A stretch of 64,000 nucleotides of DNA from Pontibacter kalidii (GTDB lineage Bacteria > Bacteroidota > Bacteroidia > Cytophagales > Hymenobacteraceae). The DNA lies in contig NZ_CP111079.1 in the NCBI RefSeq assembly GCF_026278245.1, positions 4,917,020 to 4,981,019 on the forward strand, in the 5' to 3' direction. Below, piece by piece: positions 33,814 to 42,566 of this stretch. The notes under the pieces are model-generated. The model was not told the DNA's origin, searched no databases, and saw nothing but the letters and a program-made list of their open reading frames with translations. The translations under genes were made by a program, and so were the position numbers. Every line of letters begins with the position of its first letter. Positions within the stretch are counted from its first letter, which is position 1.

Positions 33814-36504
33814 TTAGTAGTTGTATCCGGTTCTGCTGCGTTTGGTCAGCTTCAGGTCCTGCAGCAGGGCAGAGCGGGCGTTTATTGTTAGGTTATAGCC
33901 GCGCTGGAGGCCGAATGGCACCCAGCCGATGCTCATGTCCCAGCAGTGCAGGTCGCGGTAAATCTGCACGTTGGCGTAGGAGATGTTCTGGTTCGAGATG
34001 TCGTAGGTGGCGTTGTAGGTTACTTTCCACTTCTCCGTCACGTTCAGGGAACCGTCTATACCCACGGTCTGTGTCAGGTTCGTACGGCCTGTCAGCCCGA
34101 AAGAGCGGTTATAGCTCATGGTATAGTTCAGGTTCAGCGTCCACGGAATCTTAAAGTCCACGTACTCCGGCAGCAAGGGGTCGAACGGCTCCCGCTCCAG
34201 CGACGGCAGGTTGTCCGGCGTCGGCGCCTCCGAGCGTATGGCCTCCGGGTTCAGGCTGGCTGTCAGGTTCAGGCCCGCATTCGTGATTCTTCCCAACCGT
34301 CCTCTGGATAGATCAAAGTAGTACCTGTCAATGTCCCGGCCTGTGCTGTCGTTCTTCTGGTACGGGTCCAGTGTCGCGTTGAAGTTCATGTTGATGAACC
34401 GGAAAAGCTTCGTGTTCAGGGACATTCTGATATCTGCCAGCTTCAGCGAGTCGCGGGCAAAGTCGTAGCCGGAGGAAAGGCGCAGGTTATCGATTATACT
34501 TACTTTCTCCGTCTTCACCTCCGCTGTGTCACTCTTGGCCCTCACCTTCATTTCTATACTGTTATCGATGCTGAAGTTAAGGGCGGAACTGAGGCCGGTG
34601 GCTGGTAAGCCGCTCCTGAAACGGCCCAGGTCGCGGTATTGGGCCTGGTTTAAGTTAGGGTCCACACCGACCAGGGTGCGCTGGTAAAAGCCGAAGCGCT
34701 CATCGGCAAAGTCAGGACGAAAGTTGTAGCTGATGCTAGGTCTGACCAGGTGGCGGATAGCCTCCACTTTGCCGCCGGGCTTAAAGTTTACCGTGCCGTA
34801 AACAGTAGTGCTCAGGTTAGCGCCGGCGCTGTACTGGTACACGCGGCCAAAGTTGGTGGTGTCGATGTCCACGCGCTGCGAGTCCGGGTTGAAGTTGAAC
34901 GTATACTTCTCATCGAGCCAGGTTTCGCTGTAGTTCACGCTGGGGCTGAAGTTAAAGAAGCGGGCAATCTTGTAGTTGCCCAGGCCGATGCCGAACGCGT
35001 GCACGGCCTGTTTCTGCCCACTCTCCCACAGGCGCTGCAGGTTGTTAAAGTCGACGTCAATCGTATCGGCAGGGGCCGACTCCAGCAGCGGAAAGTCGGA
35101 GCGGGTGCGGGCGGGCTGCAGGTTCGAGATCGTGTTGGATGCCCGCACGTTGTAAGAAAGCGTGAACTTCTCGTACCACTTGTTTGTGGCGGGAGCATCA
35201 GAAAACAGCTCGGACACGGATACCTGCGACATGCTGAAGTTAAGGTCCGGGAGCACGAAGTTCATCGTCCCCGTTTGGGTGCTCTGCCCCTGGCTTGCCT
35301 TTACAGTATAACTGAAAGGGGAGTTGGGGATGGTTTTCTGGTAAGAAATATTCGAGTTAAAAGTTGGCGACAGGTACTGCGCGGAGCTGTTATAATTAAT
35401 GCGCTGGTGCAAGGCACTACCGGCATTCACGCTGGCGCTGAAAGAGCCGCGGCCCGGCTTGGTAACGGGGCTGTGGCTCCAGTTGATCCAGAAGGTCTGC
35501 CTGGATGAAGGCAGCTGGCTCAGAGGGTTGTCTGTCGTTCTGGATCGCTCGATGTCCGCCTCGTCATTCTTAAAGTTATCATACGTGAAGCGGAAGTTGC
35601 CGCGGTAGGCGTAGCGTTTCACATAATCGGTGCTGGCCTCAGCGTTCCATCCTCCCAAAGAGTAGATATCACCCGTGAGCCTGGTGCCCATGTATTCGTT
35701 CCAGGCAAAGTAGTAGCCGCCATTATTGAGGTAGAAGCCCCGGGCGTTCTCGCCGTAGCTGGGCACAATCACGCCGGAGGCGCGCTTGGCCTTCGGCGTA
35801 GGGAAGAGGCCGAACAGGAAGCCCAGCGGCGTGGGTATGTCGCCGATCACGAGGTTAAAGGGGCCGGCCATTACCTTATCGTTGGGGATGGCCTTTATCT
35901 TGTCTGCACTGATGTAGAAGTGGGGGTGCTCCAGGTTACAGGTGGTATACTTGTTGTGCAGGCCGAAAAACTCGTTGTTTTCGTTACGTTTAACCACCTC
36001 CGAGTGTATGTATCCCTCGCCTTGCTGCGTTACTACCTCAGATATGCGGCCCCTGCGGGTTTTGTAGTTGTAGGCAATGCGCTTGGCTGCGTAAGTCTCA
36101 GCGCCCTGCGTAAAAACCGGGGTGCCGGTTTCTTTGCCTGTCGAGTCGGGGAGGGTGGTAGCGGTAAGGGTGTTGGTTTCGTAGTTGATCTGGATGTAGG
36201 CGGCCTCCAGGTTCATGTCGCCGTAGTTTATCTTGGCCTCGCCGTAGAGGTGCACCACCTTGTTGTCTACCTCAAACTGCATGGAGTCTCTGGCAGAGTA
36301 TTTGATGGTGGTGGCGATATCACCCTTCGGGGCGGCCAGGTTCAGGGAGTCCAGCCCGGCCACGAGAGCCGTATCTGGCGAAGCTATCGTGGGGGTGTCT
36401 TGTGGTACTACAGCAGGGGCGGTCACCTCCTGGGCAAAGGCCGGCGGGGAGGGGAGCAAGCTGAACTGTAGCAGTAGTAAAAAAATAAAAATGTAGTGGC
36501 GCAA
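33814..36504 (-). CDS. lptD: LptD-like LPS assembly outer-membrane protein
   Basis: 896 residues with a signal peptide (IFIFLLLLQFSLLPSPPAFAQ). An OstA/LptA-like N-terminal domain follows at about 60-230 (MQFEVDNKVVHLYGEAKINYGDMNLEAAYIQINYE, then YNYKTRRGRISEV). Next is the barrel: PTPLGFLFGLFPTPKAKRASGVIVPSYGE and many aromatic-ended amphipathic strands, ending in LQDLKLTKRSRTGYNY. It should deliver LPS to the outer leaflet. This is the large Bacteroidota form, longer than E. coli LptD. It is divergent from the amidase gene 73 bp away. Confidence 0.88.
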   Translation of the reverse strand: MRHYIFIFLLLLQFSLLPSPPAFAQEVTAPAVVPQDTPTIASPDTALVAGLDSLNLAAPKGDIATTIKYSARDSMQFEVDNKVVHLYGEAKINYGDMNLEAAYIQINYETNTLTATTLPDSTGKETGTPVFTQGAETYAAKRIAYNYKTRRGRISEVVTQQGEGYIHSEVVKRNENNEFFGLHNKYTTCNLEHPHFYISADKIKAIPNDKVMAGPFNLVIGDIPTPLGFLFGLFPTPKAKRASGVIVPSYGENARGFYLNNGGYYFAWNEYMGTRLTGDIYSLGGWNAEASTDYVKRYAYRGNFRFTYDNFKNDEADIERSRTTDNPLSQLPSSRQTFWINWSHSPVTKPGRGSFSASVNAGSALHQRINYNSSAQYLSPTFNSNISYQKTIPNSPFSYTVKASQGQSTQTGTMNFVLPDLNFSMSQVSVSELFSDAPATNKWYEKFTLSYNVRASNTISNLQPARTRSDFPLLESAPADTIDVDFNNLQRLWESGQKQAVHAFGIGLGNYKIARFFNFSPSVNYSETWLDEKYTFNFNPDSQRVDIDTTNFGRVYQYSAGANLSTTVYGTVNFKPGGKVEAIRHLVRPSISYNFRPDFADERFGFYQRTLVGVDPNLNQAQYRDLGRFRSGLPATGLSSALNFSIDNSIEMKVRAKSDTAEVKTEKVSIIDNLRLSSGYDFARDSLKLADIRMSLNTKLFRFINMNFNATLDPYQKNDSTGRDIDRYYFDLSRGRLGRITNAGLNLTASLNPEAIRSEAPTPDNLPSLEREPFDPLLPEYVDFKIPWTLNLNYTMSYNRSFGLTGRTNLTQTVGIDGSLNVTEKWKVTYNATYDISNQNISYANVQIYRDLHCWDMSIGWVPFGLQRGYNLTINARSALLQDLKLTKRSRTGYNY

Positions 36505-36541
36505 CTTCTTCAGAGTTCCCTAAAAGTTTACTTAATTTGTA

Positions 36542-36549
36542 CAAAGTTA
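36542..36549 (-). promoter_or_regulatory. TAnnTTTG -7 box (TAACTTTG) before lptD
   Basis: An exact -7 match on the minus strand, about 38 bp before the lptD ATG, within the 73-bp divergent region. Confidence 0.5.
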
Positions 36550-36577
36550 TTGTTTTAGCTTTTAACTAACGAGCGTT

Positions 36578-37360
36578 GTGAAAAATATTGTTACTGTATC
36601 AATTCTGGCTTTTGTTTTTTTGCTGTGCTCCTCTAACACCCTTGAATTTAAGAAAGAGTACAAAGTTCGCACAGTTGTGATTGATGCCGGCCATGGCGGC
36701 AAAGACGTAGGGTGCAACGGTAAATTCTCGCATGAGGCCATTGTCGCGCTCGATATTGCCAAGCAGGTAGGTGCCCTGATAGAGAAGAACGTGCCTGGGG
36801 TGAAAGTTGTTTACACCCGCACTGAGGATAAGTTTGTGGAACTGATAGACCGCGCCGGCATAGCCAACAAGAATAACGCTGACCTCTTCATATCCATCCA
36901 CCTGAACGCGGGCCCGCCCACTGCTTACGGCACCGAGACCTATACCATGGGGCTTCATACTTCCAACGGGAACCTGGAGGTCGCCAAGCGTGAGAACTCC
37001 GTAATCCTGCACGAGGAGAACTATGAGGCCAATTACAATGGCTTCGACCCGAACTCCCCGCAAAGTCATATTTTGTTTGCCCTGCACCAGAGCGCCTACA
37101 TGGATAACAGCCTTCGCTTCGCCGAAAAAGTGGAACGCGAGTTCAGCACCCGTGCCGGCCGCAAAAGCCGCGGTGTGAAGCAGGCAGGCTTTCTGGTCCT
37201 CTGGAAATCATATATGCCGAGCGTGCTGATCGAGTGCGGCTTCCTGACCAACCCTACAGAAGAAAAATTTCTTAACGATAAGACCGGGCAATCGTATATT
37301 GCATCAGGTATATATCGTGCCTTCCGGGAGTATAAGCAAGAGATGGAGGCGATGAACTAA
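36578..37360 (+). CDS. N-acetylmuramoyl-L-alanine amidase (amidase_3)
   Basis: 260 residues with a GTG start and a hydrophobic start (IVTVSILAFVFLLCSS) as signal peptide. Zinc ligands of amidase_3 are seen: His in VIDAGHGGKDVG, Glu in FSHEAIVALD, His in SIHLNAGP and the catalytic Glu in PSVLIECGFLTNP. It cleaves the peptide from muramic acid in the periplasm, mainly at septation. It is 12 bp before the MCE gene and divergent from lptD, so the three form an envelope block. The start is GTG: no better in-frame ATG precedes the signal peptide. Confidence 0.93.
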   Translation: MKNIVTVSILAFVFLLCSSNTLEFKKEYKVRTVVIDAGHGGKDVGCNGKFSHEAIVALDIAKQVGALIEKNVPGVKVVYTRTEDKFVELIDRAGIANKNNADLFISIHLNAGPPTAYGTETYTMGLHTSNGNLEVAKRENSVILHEENYEANYNGFDPNSPQSHILFALHQSAYMDNSLRFAEKVEREFSTRAGRKSRGVKQAGFLVLWKSYMPSVLIECGFLTNPTEEKFLNDKTGQSYIASGIYRAFREYKQEMEAMN

Positions 37361-37372
37361 GCACACCCCTAC

Positions 37373-38446
37373 GTGAAAATATCAAAGGAACTTAAAGTTG
37401 CGCTGCTGGGAATTGCGGCACTGGTTATCCTATACTTCGGGTTCATGTACCTGAAAGGGTCAGACGTGTTCTCTGACTATCGCCGGTACTATGTTGTTTA
37501 CAATAACGTAGACGGACTTACGCCTTCTAATCCTATATTTCTGAATGGTATACCGGTAGGAACGGTGCGCGACATGAAGCTCCTGACCGATCAGGATAAC
37601 AAAATCCGGGTGGAACTGGAGGTGATGAAGGAGTTGCAGGTAGGAGATTCCACCATTGCCGCCATCGGCAGCTCCGACATCCTGGGAAGCAAAGCCATTA
37701 CCTTATACTTAGGCAACAGCTCCACGCTGTATGAGGGCGGCGAAACGCTTATCCCATTCACGCAAAGCAGCATCACGGAGATGATCTCAACCAAGACAGT
37801 ACCGATCATCGATAAGGTGGATACCACGCTGGCACGGATAAACCGCCTGCTCGATGCGGAGGCAAAAGGCAACATCCAGGATATCCTGGCCAATACGGCA
37901 GCCTCCACAAAAGCTGTAAACGATCTGCTGCGCGCCAACCAACAGAACATCAACCAGATCACCGGCAACATAAACGATCTGACCAACTCCATGAAGTCGA
38001 CGCAGCGCCACATAGACCGCCTGGCGCTGAACATAGCTGAGATTACCGACACCCTGAAGCAAGTGGAGATTAACCAACTGGTGAACAACGCCAATGAGGC
38101 AGTAAAGGAGATGCAGGCTGCGGCAGCCCAGCTAAACTCGACCGAGGGCTCCTTGGGCAAGCTGATGTACGACGAGCAGCTGTATGAGAACATGAACCGC
38201 TCCACGCAGGCACTGAACCTGCTGCTGCGCGATATACAGGCCTATCCGAAACGCTACGTCAGCTTCTCTGTGTTTGGCCGCAAAGACAAGTATAAAGTAG
38301 ACGAGACCGGCCGTGTGATCACCCTGGAGGAGGTGAAGGAGCTGCAGGATCAATACCCGGAGGAGTTCAGGACCGTGCCCGATACGGTTTATGTGCCTGT
38401 GCCTAAAGGGGATAATGTGAAGGCGGACACACCCGGCAATAAATAA
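37373..38446 (+). CDS. MlaD/MCE family lipid-transport protein
   Basis: 357 residues with a GTG start, one N-terminal membrane anchor (VALLGIAALVILYFGFMYL) and an MCE domain (about 38-120: YVVYNNVDGLTPSNPIFLNGIPVGTVRDM and STIAAIGSSDILGSKAITLYLG). A long helical region (about 130-280) of coiled-coil type follows, and then a short basic tail. It should form a periplasmic ring moving phospholipids between membranes. It is co-transcribed with the amidase (12 bp). No MlaE/F genes are in the window. Confidence 0.92.
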   Translation: MKISKELKVALLGIAALVILYFGFMYLKGSDVFSDYRRYYVVYNNVDGLTPSNPIFLNGIPVGTVRDMKLLTDQDNKIRVELEVMKELQVGDSTIAAIGSSDILGSKAITLYLGNSSTLYEGGETLIPFTQSSITEMISTKTVPIIDKVDTTLARINRLLDAEAKGNIQDILANTAASTKAVNDLLRANQQNINQITGNINDLTNSMKSTQRHIDRLALNIAEITDTLKQVEINQLVNNANEAVKEMQAAAAQLNSTEGSLGKLMYDEQLYENMNRSTQALNLLLRDIQAYPKRYVSFSVFGRKDKYKVDETGRVITLEEVKELQDQYPEEFRTVPDTVYVPVPKGDNVKADTPGNK

Positions 38447-38467
38447 GCAAGCTACATGTGAAAATTG

Positions 38468-38475
38468 TATATTTG
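38468..38475 (+). promoter_or_regulatory. TAnnTTTG -7 box (TATATTTG) before the carboxylase gene
   Basis: An exact -7 match 69 bp before the carboxylase ATG. A small hairpin (38479-38502) lies at the expected transcript start. Confidence 0.5.
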
Positions 38476-38478
38476 TAG

Positions 38479-38502
38479 AATCCGCTTTTATGGGCGGATT
38501 TT
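38479..38502 (+). terminator. Short hairpin after the MCE gene
   Basis: AATCCGC-N8/9-GCGGATT followed by TTCGCATTTT: a weak terminator, or part of the leader from the TATATTTG promoter just upstream. Confidence 0.45.
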
Positions 38503-38544
38503 CGCATTTTATACTTTCCTGAAAACTAATCAACCTAACCCTGG

Positions 38545-40173
38545 ATGGATATCGAATTCAACAAAAACGAGGACGCACTGAAGCAGCTGGTCTTCCAGCT
38601 GAATAGTAGACTGAAGAAAGTACACCTGGGCGGTGGTGAGAAGCGCATCGAGAAGGAGCACCAAAAAGGCAAAATGACGGCCCGCGAGCGTATAGACTAC
38701 CTGCTGGATGAAGGCAGCGAGTTCCTGGAGATCGGGGCTTTTGCCGGAGACGGCATGTATGAGGAGGTGGGTGGCTGCCCGAGCGGCGGCGTGGTTACCG
38801 GCATTGGCTACATTAAGGGCCGCCAGTGCGTGGTGGTGGCCAACGATGCCACCGTAAAAGCGGGGGCCTGGTTCCCGATTACGGCCAAGAAGAACCTGCG
38901 CGCCCAGGAAATCTCCATTGAGAACAAACTGCCCATCGTTTACCTGGTGGATAGCGCCGGCGTGTTTCTGCCGATGCAGGATGAGATCTTCCCGGATAAG
39001 GAGCACTTTGGCCGCATTTTCCGCAATAACGCCGTGATGAGCTCAATGGGCATCGTGCAGATTGCCGCCATTATGGGCAGCTGTGTGGCAGGAGGCGCTT
39101 ACCTGCCTATCATGAGCGACGAGGCCCTGATTGTGGAGGGCACCGGGTCGGTTTTCCTGGCCGGATCATACTTAGTGAAGTCCGCTATCGGCGAAAGTAT
39201 AGACAACGAAACGCTGGGTGGCGCGACCACGCACTCGGAGATATCAGGCGTTACCGACTACAAGTGCAAAGACGACCAGGAGGCGCTGGACCATATCCGC
39301 AACATTTTTGACAAGATGGGCGACAAGCCGGTGGCCGGCTTCAGCCGCGTGGCGCCTGCCGCGCCAAGGCTGGATGAGAAAGAGATCTACGGGCTGCTGC
39401 CATCCGACCGCGTGAAGCCTTACGACATGATGGACATCATCCTGCGCCTGGTGGATAACTCGGAGTTTGAGCCCTACAAAGAGCTTTACGGGCAGACGCT
39501 GATCTGTGGATTGGCCCGCATAGACGGCTGGGCCGTGGGCATTGTGGCCAACCAGCGCAAGATCGTGAAGAGCAAGAAAGGCGAGATGCAGATGGGCGGC
39601 GTTATCTACTCCGACTCTGCTGACAAGGCCGCGCGCTTTATCATGAACTGCAACCAAAAGAAGATACCGCTGGTGTTTCTGCAGGACGTGTCTGGTTTTA
39701 TGGTAGGCAGCAAGTCGGAGCACGGCGGCATTATCAAAGACGGAGCCAAAATGGTGAGCGCCATGGCCAACTCGGTGGTGCCGAAGTTTACGATCCTGAT
39801 TGGCAACAGCTACGGGGCCGGCAACTACGCCATGTGCGGCAAGGCCTATGACCCGCGCCTGATCTACTCCTGGCCAACGGCGCAGCTAGCCGTGATGAGT
39901 GGTGCCGCAGCGGCCAACACGCTGCTGCAGATAGAGGTCTCGTCTAAGAAGGCGAAGGGGGAGGAGGTAAGCCCGGAGGCGGAGAAGGAGCTGCTGGAGC
40001 GCATCACCAACAAGTATAACGAGGAGCTCTCACCCTACTATTCCGCTGCCCGCCTGTGGATAGACGGCATCATCGACCCGCTGGAGACGCGCAAGGTCAT
40101 CTCGATGGGCATCGAGGCGGCTAACCATGCGCCTATCGAAAAGCCCTACAACGTGGGCGTGATCCAAACCTGA
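38545..40173 (+). CDS. Propionyl/methylmalonyl-CoA carboxylase beta (carboxyltransferase) subunit
   Basis: 542 residues with two crotonase-like carboxyltransferase halves. Features: RIEKEHQKGKMTARERIDYLLD, GIGYIKGRQCVVVANDATVKAGAWFP, ENKLPIVYLVDSAGVFLPMQ and MGSCVAGGAYLPIMSDEALIVEGTGS in the first half. The second half has AVGIVANQRKIVK, IPLVFLQDVSGFMVG and GNSYGAGNYAMCGKAYDPRLIYSWPTAQLAVMSG. It carboxylates an acyl-CoA, most likely propionyl-CoA, with a biotinylated alpha subunit not in this window. With MeaB and the mutase it fits the methylmalonyl-CoA route. A methylcrotonyl-CoA role is the alternative. Confidence 0.9.
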   Translation: MDIEFNKNEDALKQLVFQLNSRLKKVHLGGGEKRIEKEHQKGKMTARERIDYLLDEGSEFLEIGAFAGDGMYEEVGGCPSGGVVTGIGYIKGRQCVVVANDATVKAGAWFPITAKKNLRAQEISIENKLPIVYLVDSAGVFLPMQDEIFPDKEHFGRIFRNNAVMSSMGIVQIAAIMGSCVAGGAYLPIMSDEALIVEGTGSVFLAGSYLVKSAIGESIDNETLGGATTHSEISGVTDYKCKDDQEALDHIRNIFDKMGDKPVAGFSRVAPAAPRLDEKEIYGLLPSDRVKPYDMMDIILRLVDNSEFEPYKELYGQTLICGLARIDGWAVGIVANQRKIVKSKKGEMQMGGVIYSDSADKAARFIMNCNQKKIPLVFLQDVSGFMVGSKSEHGGIIKDGAKMVSAMANSVVPKFTILIGNSYGAGNYAMCGKAYDPRLIYSWPTAQLAVMSGAAAANTLLQIEVSSKKAKGEEVSPEAEKELLERITNKYNEELSPYYSAARLWIDGIIDPLETRKVISMGIEAANHAPIEKPYNVGVIQT

Positions 40174-40237
40174 GATTATACCGCGGCGGTGAATCAAAAC
40201 TAACGGAAGACGTGTTATAAATTTATACTTTGCGGGC

Positions 40238-40270
40238 AGCCCCTTTAAGGGGGCTCCTGTAATTTTAGTT
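40238..40270 (+). terminator. Possible terminator after the carboxylase gene
   Basis: AGCCCCTTTAAGGGGGCT is a near-palindrome followed by CTGTAATTTTAGTTTTT. The T-run is some distance from the stem. Confidence 0.45.
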
Positions 40271-40276
40271 TTTATT

Positions 40277-40285
40277 ACGGAGGAG
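40277..40285 (+). promoter_or_regulatory. Strong Shine-Dalgarno before the GTG start at 40288
   Basis: ACGGAGGAGAA lies directly ahead of GTG. A full GGAGGAG is rare in this window, where most genes lack a clear ribosome site, and it supports the GTG start. Confidence 0.6.
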
Positions 40286-40287
40286 AA

Positions 40288-41136
40288 GTGACAAAAGGAG
40301 AAATTAAGGCGCTGATCTCGCTGCTGGACGATAGCGATTTTGAGGTGGCGTCGTATGTGGAGAAGCAGATTGCTTATTTAGGCGAAGGTATCATTCCGTT
40401 TCTGGAGGAGGAGTGGGAAGAAACTCTGAGCACAGACCTGCAAAAGAAGATTGAAGACCTGATACACAACCTGCAGTTCGACGGGCTGACCAAGCGCCTG
40501 CTGGACTGGAAGAACAAGGGGGCTGAGAACCTGCTGGAGGGCATGTTTCTGGTGAACTCCTACTTGTATCCGGACGTAGATTTCGCCGCCATCAACAAAG
40601 CCATAGACCAGCTGTACTTTGATGCCTGGACGCACATGAAGGACGAGATGCACCCCTACGACCAGGTGAAGTCGCTCAATAACGTGCTGTTCCGGGAGAA
40701 GCGCTTTTCGGCCAATACCAAGAACTTTCACTCGCCGGCCAACTCTATGCTACACCTGGTGCTGGAGACCAAGCGGGGCAACCCGCTTACGCTCTGCGTA
40801 ATCTACATGACGCTGGCGCAACGCCTGAACATGCCGGTATACGGCGTAAACCTGCCCAACCTGTTTATACTTACCTATAAGCTAGGGGATCTGCAGTTCT
40901 ACATCAACGTGTACAACAAGGGCCTCATCCTCAGCAAAGCCGACATCGATAACTACATTCTGCAGCTGAGCCTGAACCCTGTGGATATCTTCTACGAGCC
41001 CTGTGCCAACATCGACATCGTGAAGCGCGCGCTCCGCAACCTGGCCTTCTCGTTCGAGAAGATGGACGATCCGGAGAAAGCCACCGAGGTGAATAAACTG
41101 CTGGACGCTATGATGGATGAAGGTGCCGGGATCTGA
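40288..41136 (+). CDS. Transglutaminase-like (SirB1-type) protein
   Basis: 282 residues with a GTG start and a strong GGAGGAG site before it. The N-terminal region is helical (EIKALISLLDDSDFEVASYVEKQIAYLGEGIIPFLEEEWEE) and resembles a HEAT-like part. The core (about 90-220: FREKRFSANTKNFHSPANSMLHLVLETKRGNPLTLCVIYMTLAQRLNMPVYGVNLPNLFIL) matches the transglutaminase core 2 / SirB1 family. The typical catalytic Cys/His are not obvious, so it may be non-enzymatic. Function unknown. It ends before a very strong terminator. Confidence 0.85.
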   Translation: MTKGEIKALISLLDDSDFEVASYVEKQIAYLGEGIIPFLEEEWEETLSTDLQKKIEDLIHNLQFDGLTKRLLDWKNKGAENLLEGMFLVNSYLYPDVDFAAINKAIDQLYFDAWTHMKDEMHPYDQVKSLNNVLFREKRFSANTKNFHSPANSMLHLVLETKRGNPLTLCVIYMTLAQRLNMPVYGVNLPNLFILTYKLGDLQFYINVYNKGLILSKADIDNYILQLSLNPVDIFYEPCANIDIVKRALRNLAFSFEKMDDPEKATEVNKLLDAMMDEGAGI

Positions 41137-41145
41137 TCTTAATGT

Positions 41146-41192
41146 ATAAAGGCAGCGGCCGCTCTTACTATAAGAGCGGCCGCTGCCTTTAT
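41146..41192. terminator. 22-bp perfect hairpin between convergent genes
   Basis: Arms 41146-41167 and 41171-41192 (ATAAAGGCAGCGGCCGCTCT and the next two bases, with complement) pair exactly around a 3-nt loop. It lies between the SirB1-like gene (+) and the thioredoxin-like gene (-). Confidence 0.8.
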
Positions 41193-41214
41193 ATCTTATA
41201 CTACTAAAGTAAGT

Positions 41215-41796
41215 TTAGTATTTCTTGATCAAACAGCCCGTGGCGCGCTTATCGCCGGCGGAAACAGGGCGGTTAGCCAGAATTTCGTCAATCACGCTGC
41301 GGAGGTAGAAGTTCTTCACCCCGCTTTCCATCTGTGGGTTATCATCAATTGCCCCTTTATACTTGAGTGTAAACTCGCCGTCCGTGTTGTGCAGCACGAA
41401 CACCTCCGGAGTTTTAGTGGCACCGAACTGGCGGCTCACCTTCTGCCCTTCGTCTGCCAGGTATGGGCTATAGTTTCTGCTGGCCATCTCCTGCAGGGTT
41501 TCGCCCGCATCGCCGGCGCCGGGGTTGATGAACACAAACTGCACGCCCTTCGAACCATAGTTGCTGGCCAGCGTTACCAGGCGGCTTTCGTAGAGCTTGG
41601 CATACGGGCATTGGTTGTTGGTGAACACCAGCACTACGGTCTTGGCATCGGCCATTTCGCTTAGCGTTACGCTTTGGTTGTCGGTGCCCTGTAGCGTGAA
41701 GTCAGCCACTTTATCACCCACTTTGTATCCCCCGGATTGGGCAAAAACGCCTACCGAAAGCAGCAGGGATGTGAGTAAAGGGAATAACTGTTTCAT
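41215..41796 (-). CDS. Exported thioredoxin-fold (redoxin-like) protein
   Basis: 193 residues with a signal peptide (LFPLLTSLLLSVGVFAQ). The redoxin core is YKVGDKVADFTLQGTDNQSVTLSEM, then VVLVFTNNQCPYAKLYESRL, and cis-Pro in GATKTPEVFVL. There is a single Cys in the active-site position (NNQCPYAK, not CxxC). A second Cys is near the C-terminus (RATGCLIKKY). So it is more like a peroxiredoxin or thiol sensor of the periplasm than a disulfide exchanger. Neighbours give no clue. Confidence 0.85.
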   Translation of the reverse strand: MKQLFPLLTSLLLSVGVFAQSGGYKVGDKVADFTLQGTDNQSVTLSEMADAKTVVLVFTNNQCPYAKLYESRLVTLASNYGSKGVQFVFINPGAGDAGETLQEMASRNYSPYLADEGQKVSRQFGATKTPEVFVLHNTDGEFTLKYKGAIDDNPQMESGVKNFYLRSVIDEILANRPVSAGDKRATGCLIKKY

Positions 41797-41808
41797 GTCT
41801 ATCTGTGT

Positions 41809-42465
41809 TTAGTCTGTGGGAACGGGTTGCTTGTCTATGCAGTAGGTGAGGATGTGGTTTTGCACCACCTCAAAGCTAATACGGTACAATTTAGAAAAAT
41901 TTTCAGTATTCACATGGCCTTGCAGCATATTTGGGCTCCCGGTAGGCGCTATGGCCAGGTTCTCCTTAAATATCAGTTGCTTACGACTGTAGAGTTTGTA
42001 TAACGTTTCCTTGGCGCTCCAGTACAGGCAGGTATTTTGCTCACTTGCCAGCGTTTGGCTCTTCTCATTATCGGTCAAAAACTTATCCTGCACGCGCAGC
42101 GCCTTCGGTGATACCAGTTCAATATCTATGCCAACCTCGTGCTCATCAGAAAGTATAACGGCGGCAAGCTGCGGCGAGTGCGAAATAGATACATGGAAGC
42201 GGGAGTCGGGGAAGTATGGCTTGCCGTACTGGTTGCGCAGCAGCTGGATGGGGCGTGTGGTAAACTCCTGCAGCAACCTGTACACCAGCACCCGGCTGGC
42301 CAGCCACTCCCGCTGCCGCTTGGGGTGCACCTGCTCCAGGCCCTCCTCCACAGCCACATAAGCGGGCAGCGCGGCCCGCAGTTCCTCCACCGGCTCGGTC
42401 AGCTCCCAGAGGCCCAGTCTCGTGTGCCCGTCCAGTTGTTTGATGTATAGCAGCGGCATAAGCAA
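41809..42465 (-). CDS. 4'-phosphopantetheinyl transferase (Sfp type)
   Basis: 218 residues. Motifs are FHVSISHSPQLAAVILSDEHEVGIDIELV with the Mg-binding Asp-x-Glu (about 105-122) and LYWSAKETLYKLYSRKQLIFKENLAI. It transfers the phosphopantetheine arm from CoA to acyl or peptidyl carrier proteins in the cytoplasm. A start two codons later is possible. It lies 12 bp upstream of the thioredoxin-like gene on the same strand and is likely co-transcribed. Confidence 0.92.
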   Translation of the reverse strand: MLMPLLYIKQLDGHTRLGLWELTEPVEELRAALPAYVAVEEGLEQVHPKRQREWLASRVLVYRLLQEFTTRPIQLLRNQYGKPYFPDSRFHVSISHSPQLAAVILSDEHEVGIDIELVSPKALRVQDKFLTDNEKSQTLASEQNTCLYWSAKETLYKLYSRKQLIFKENLAIAPTGSPNMLQGHVNTENFSKLYRISFEVVQNHILTYCIDKQPVPTD

Positions 42466-42566
42466 TAAAGTATGATTACAGCGTTTTTAAAGTATGGCAC
42501 GGCTGTTTAGCTGTATTTGTTGTAAATTTAGGCTAAAATTACAGAACACCCGAGAGGATAGGCGGC

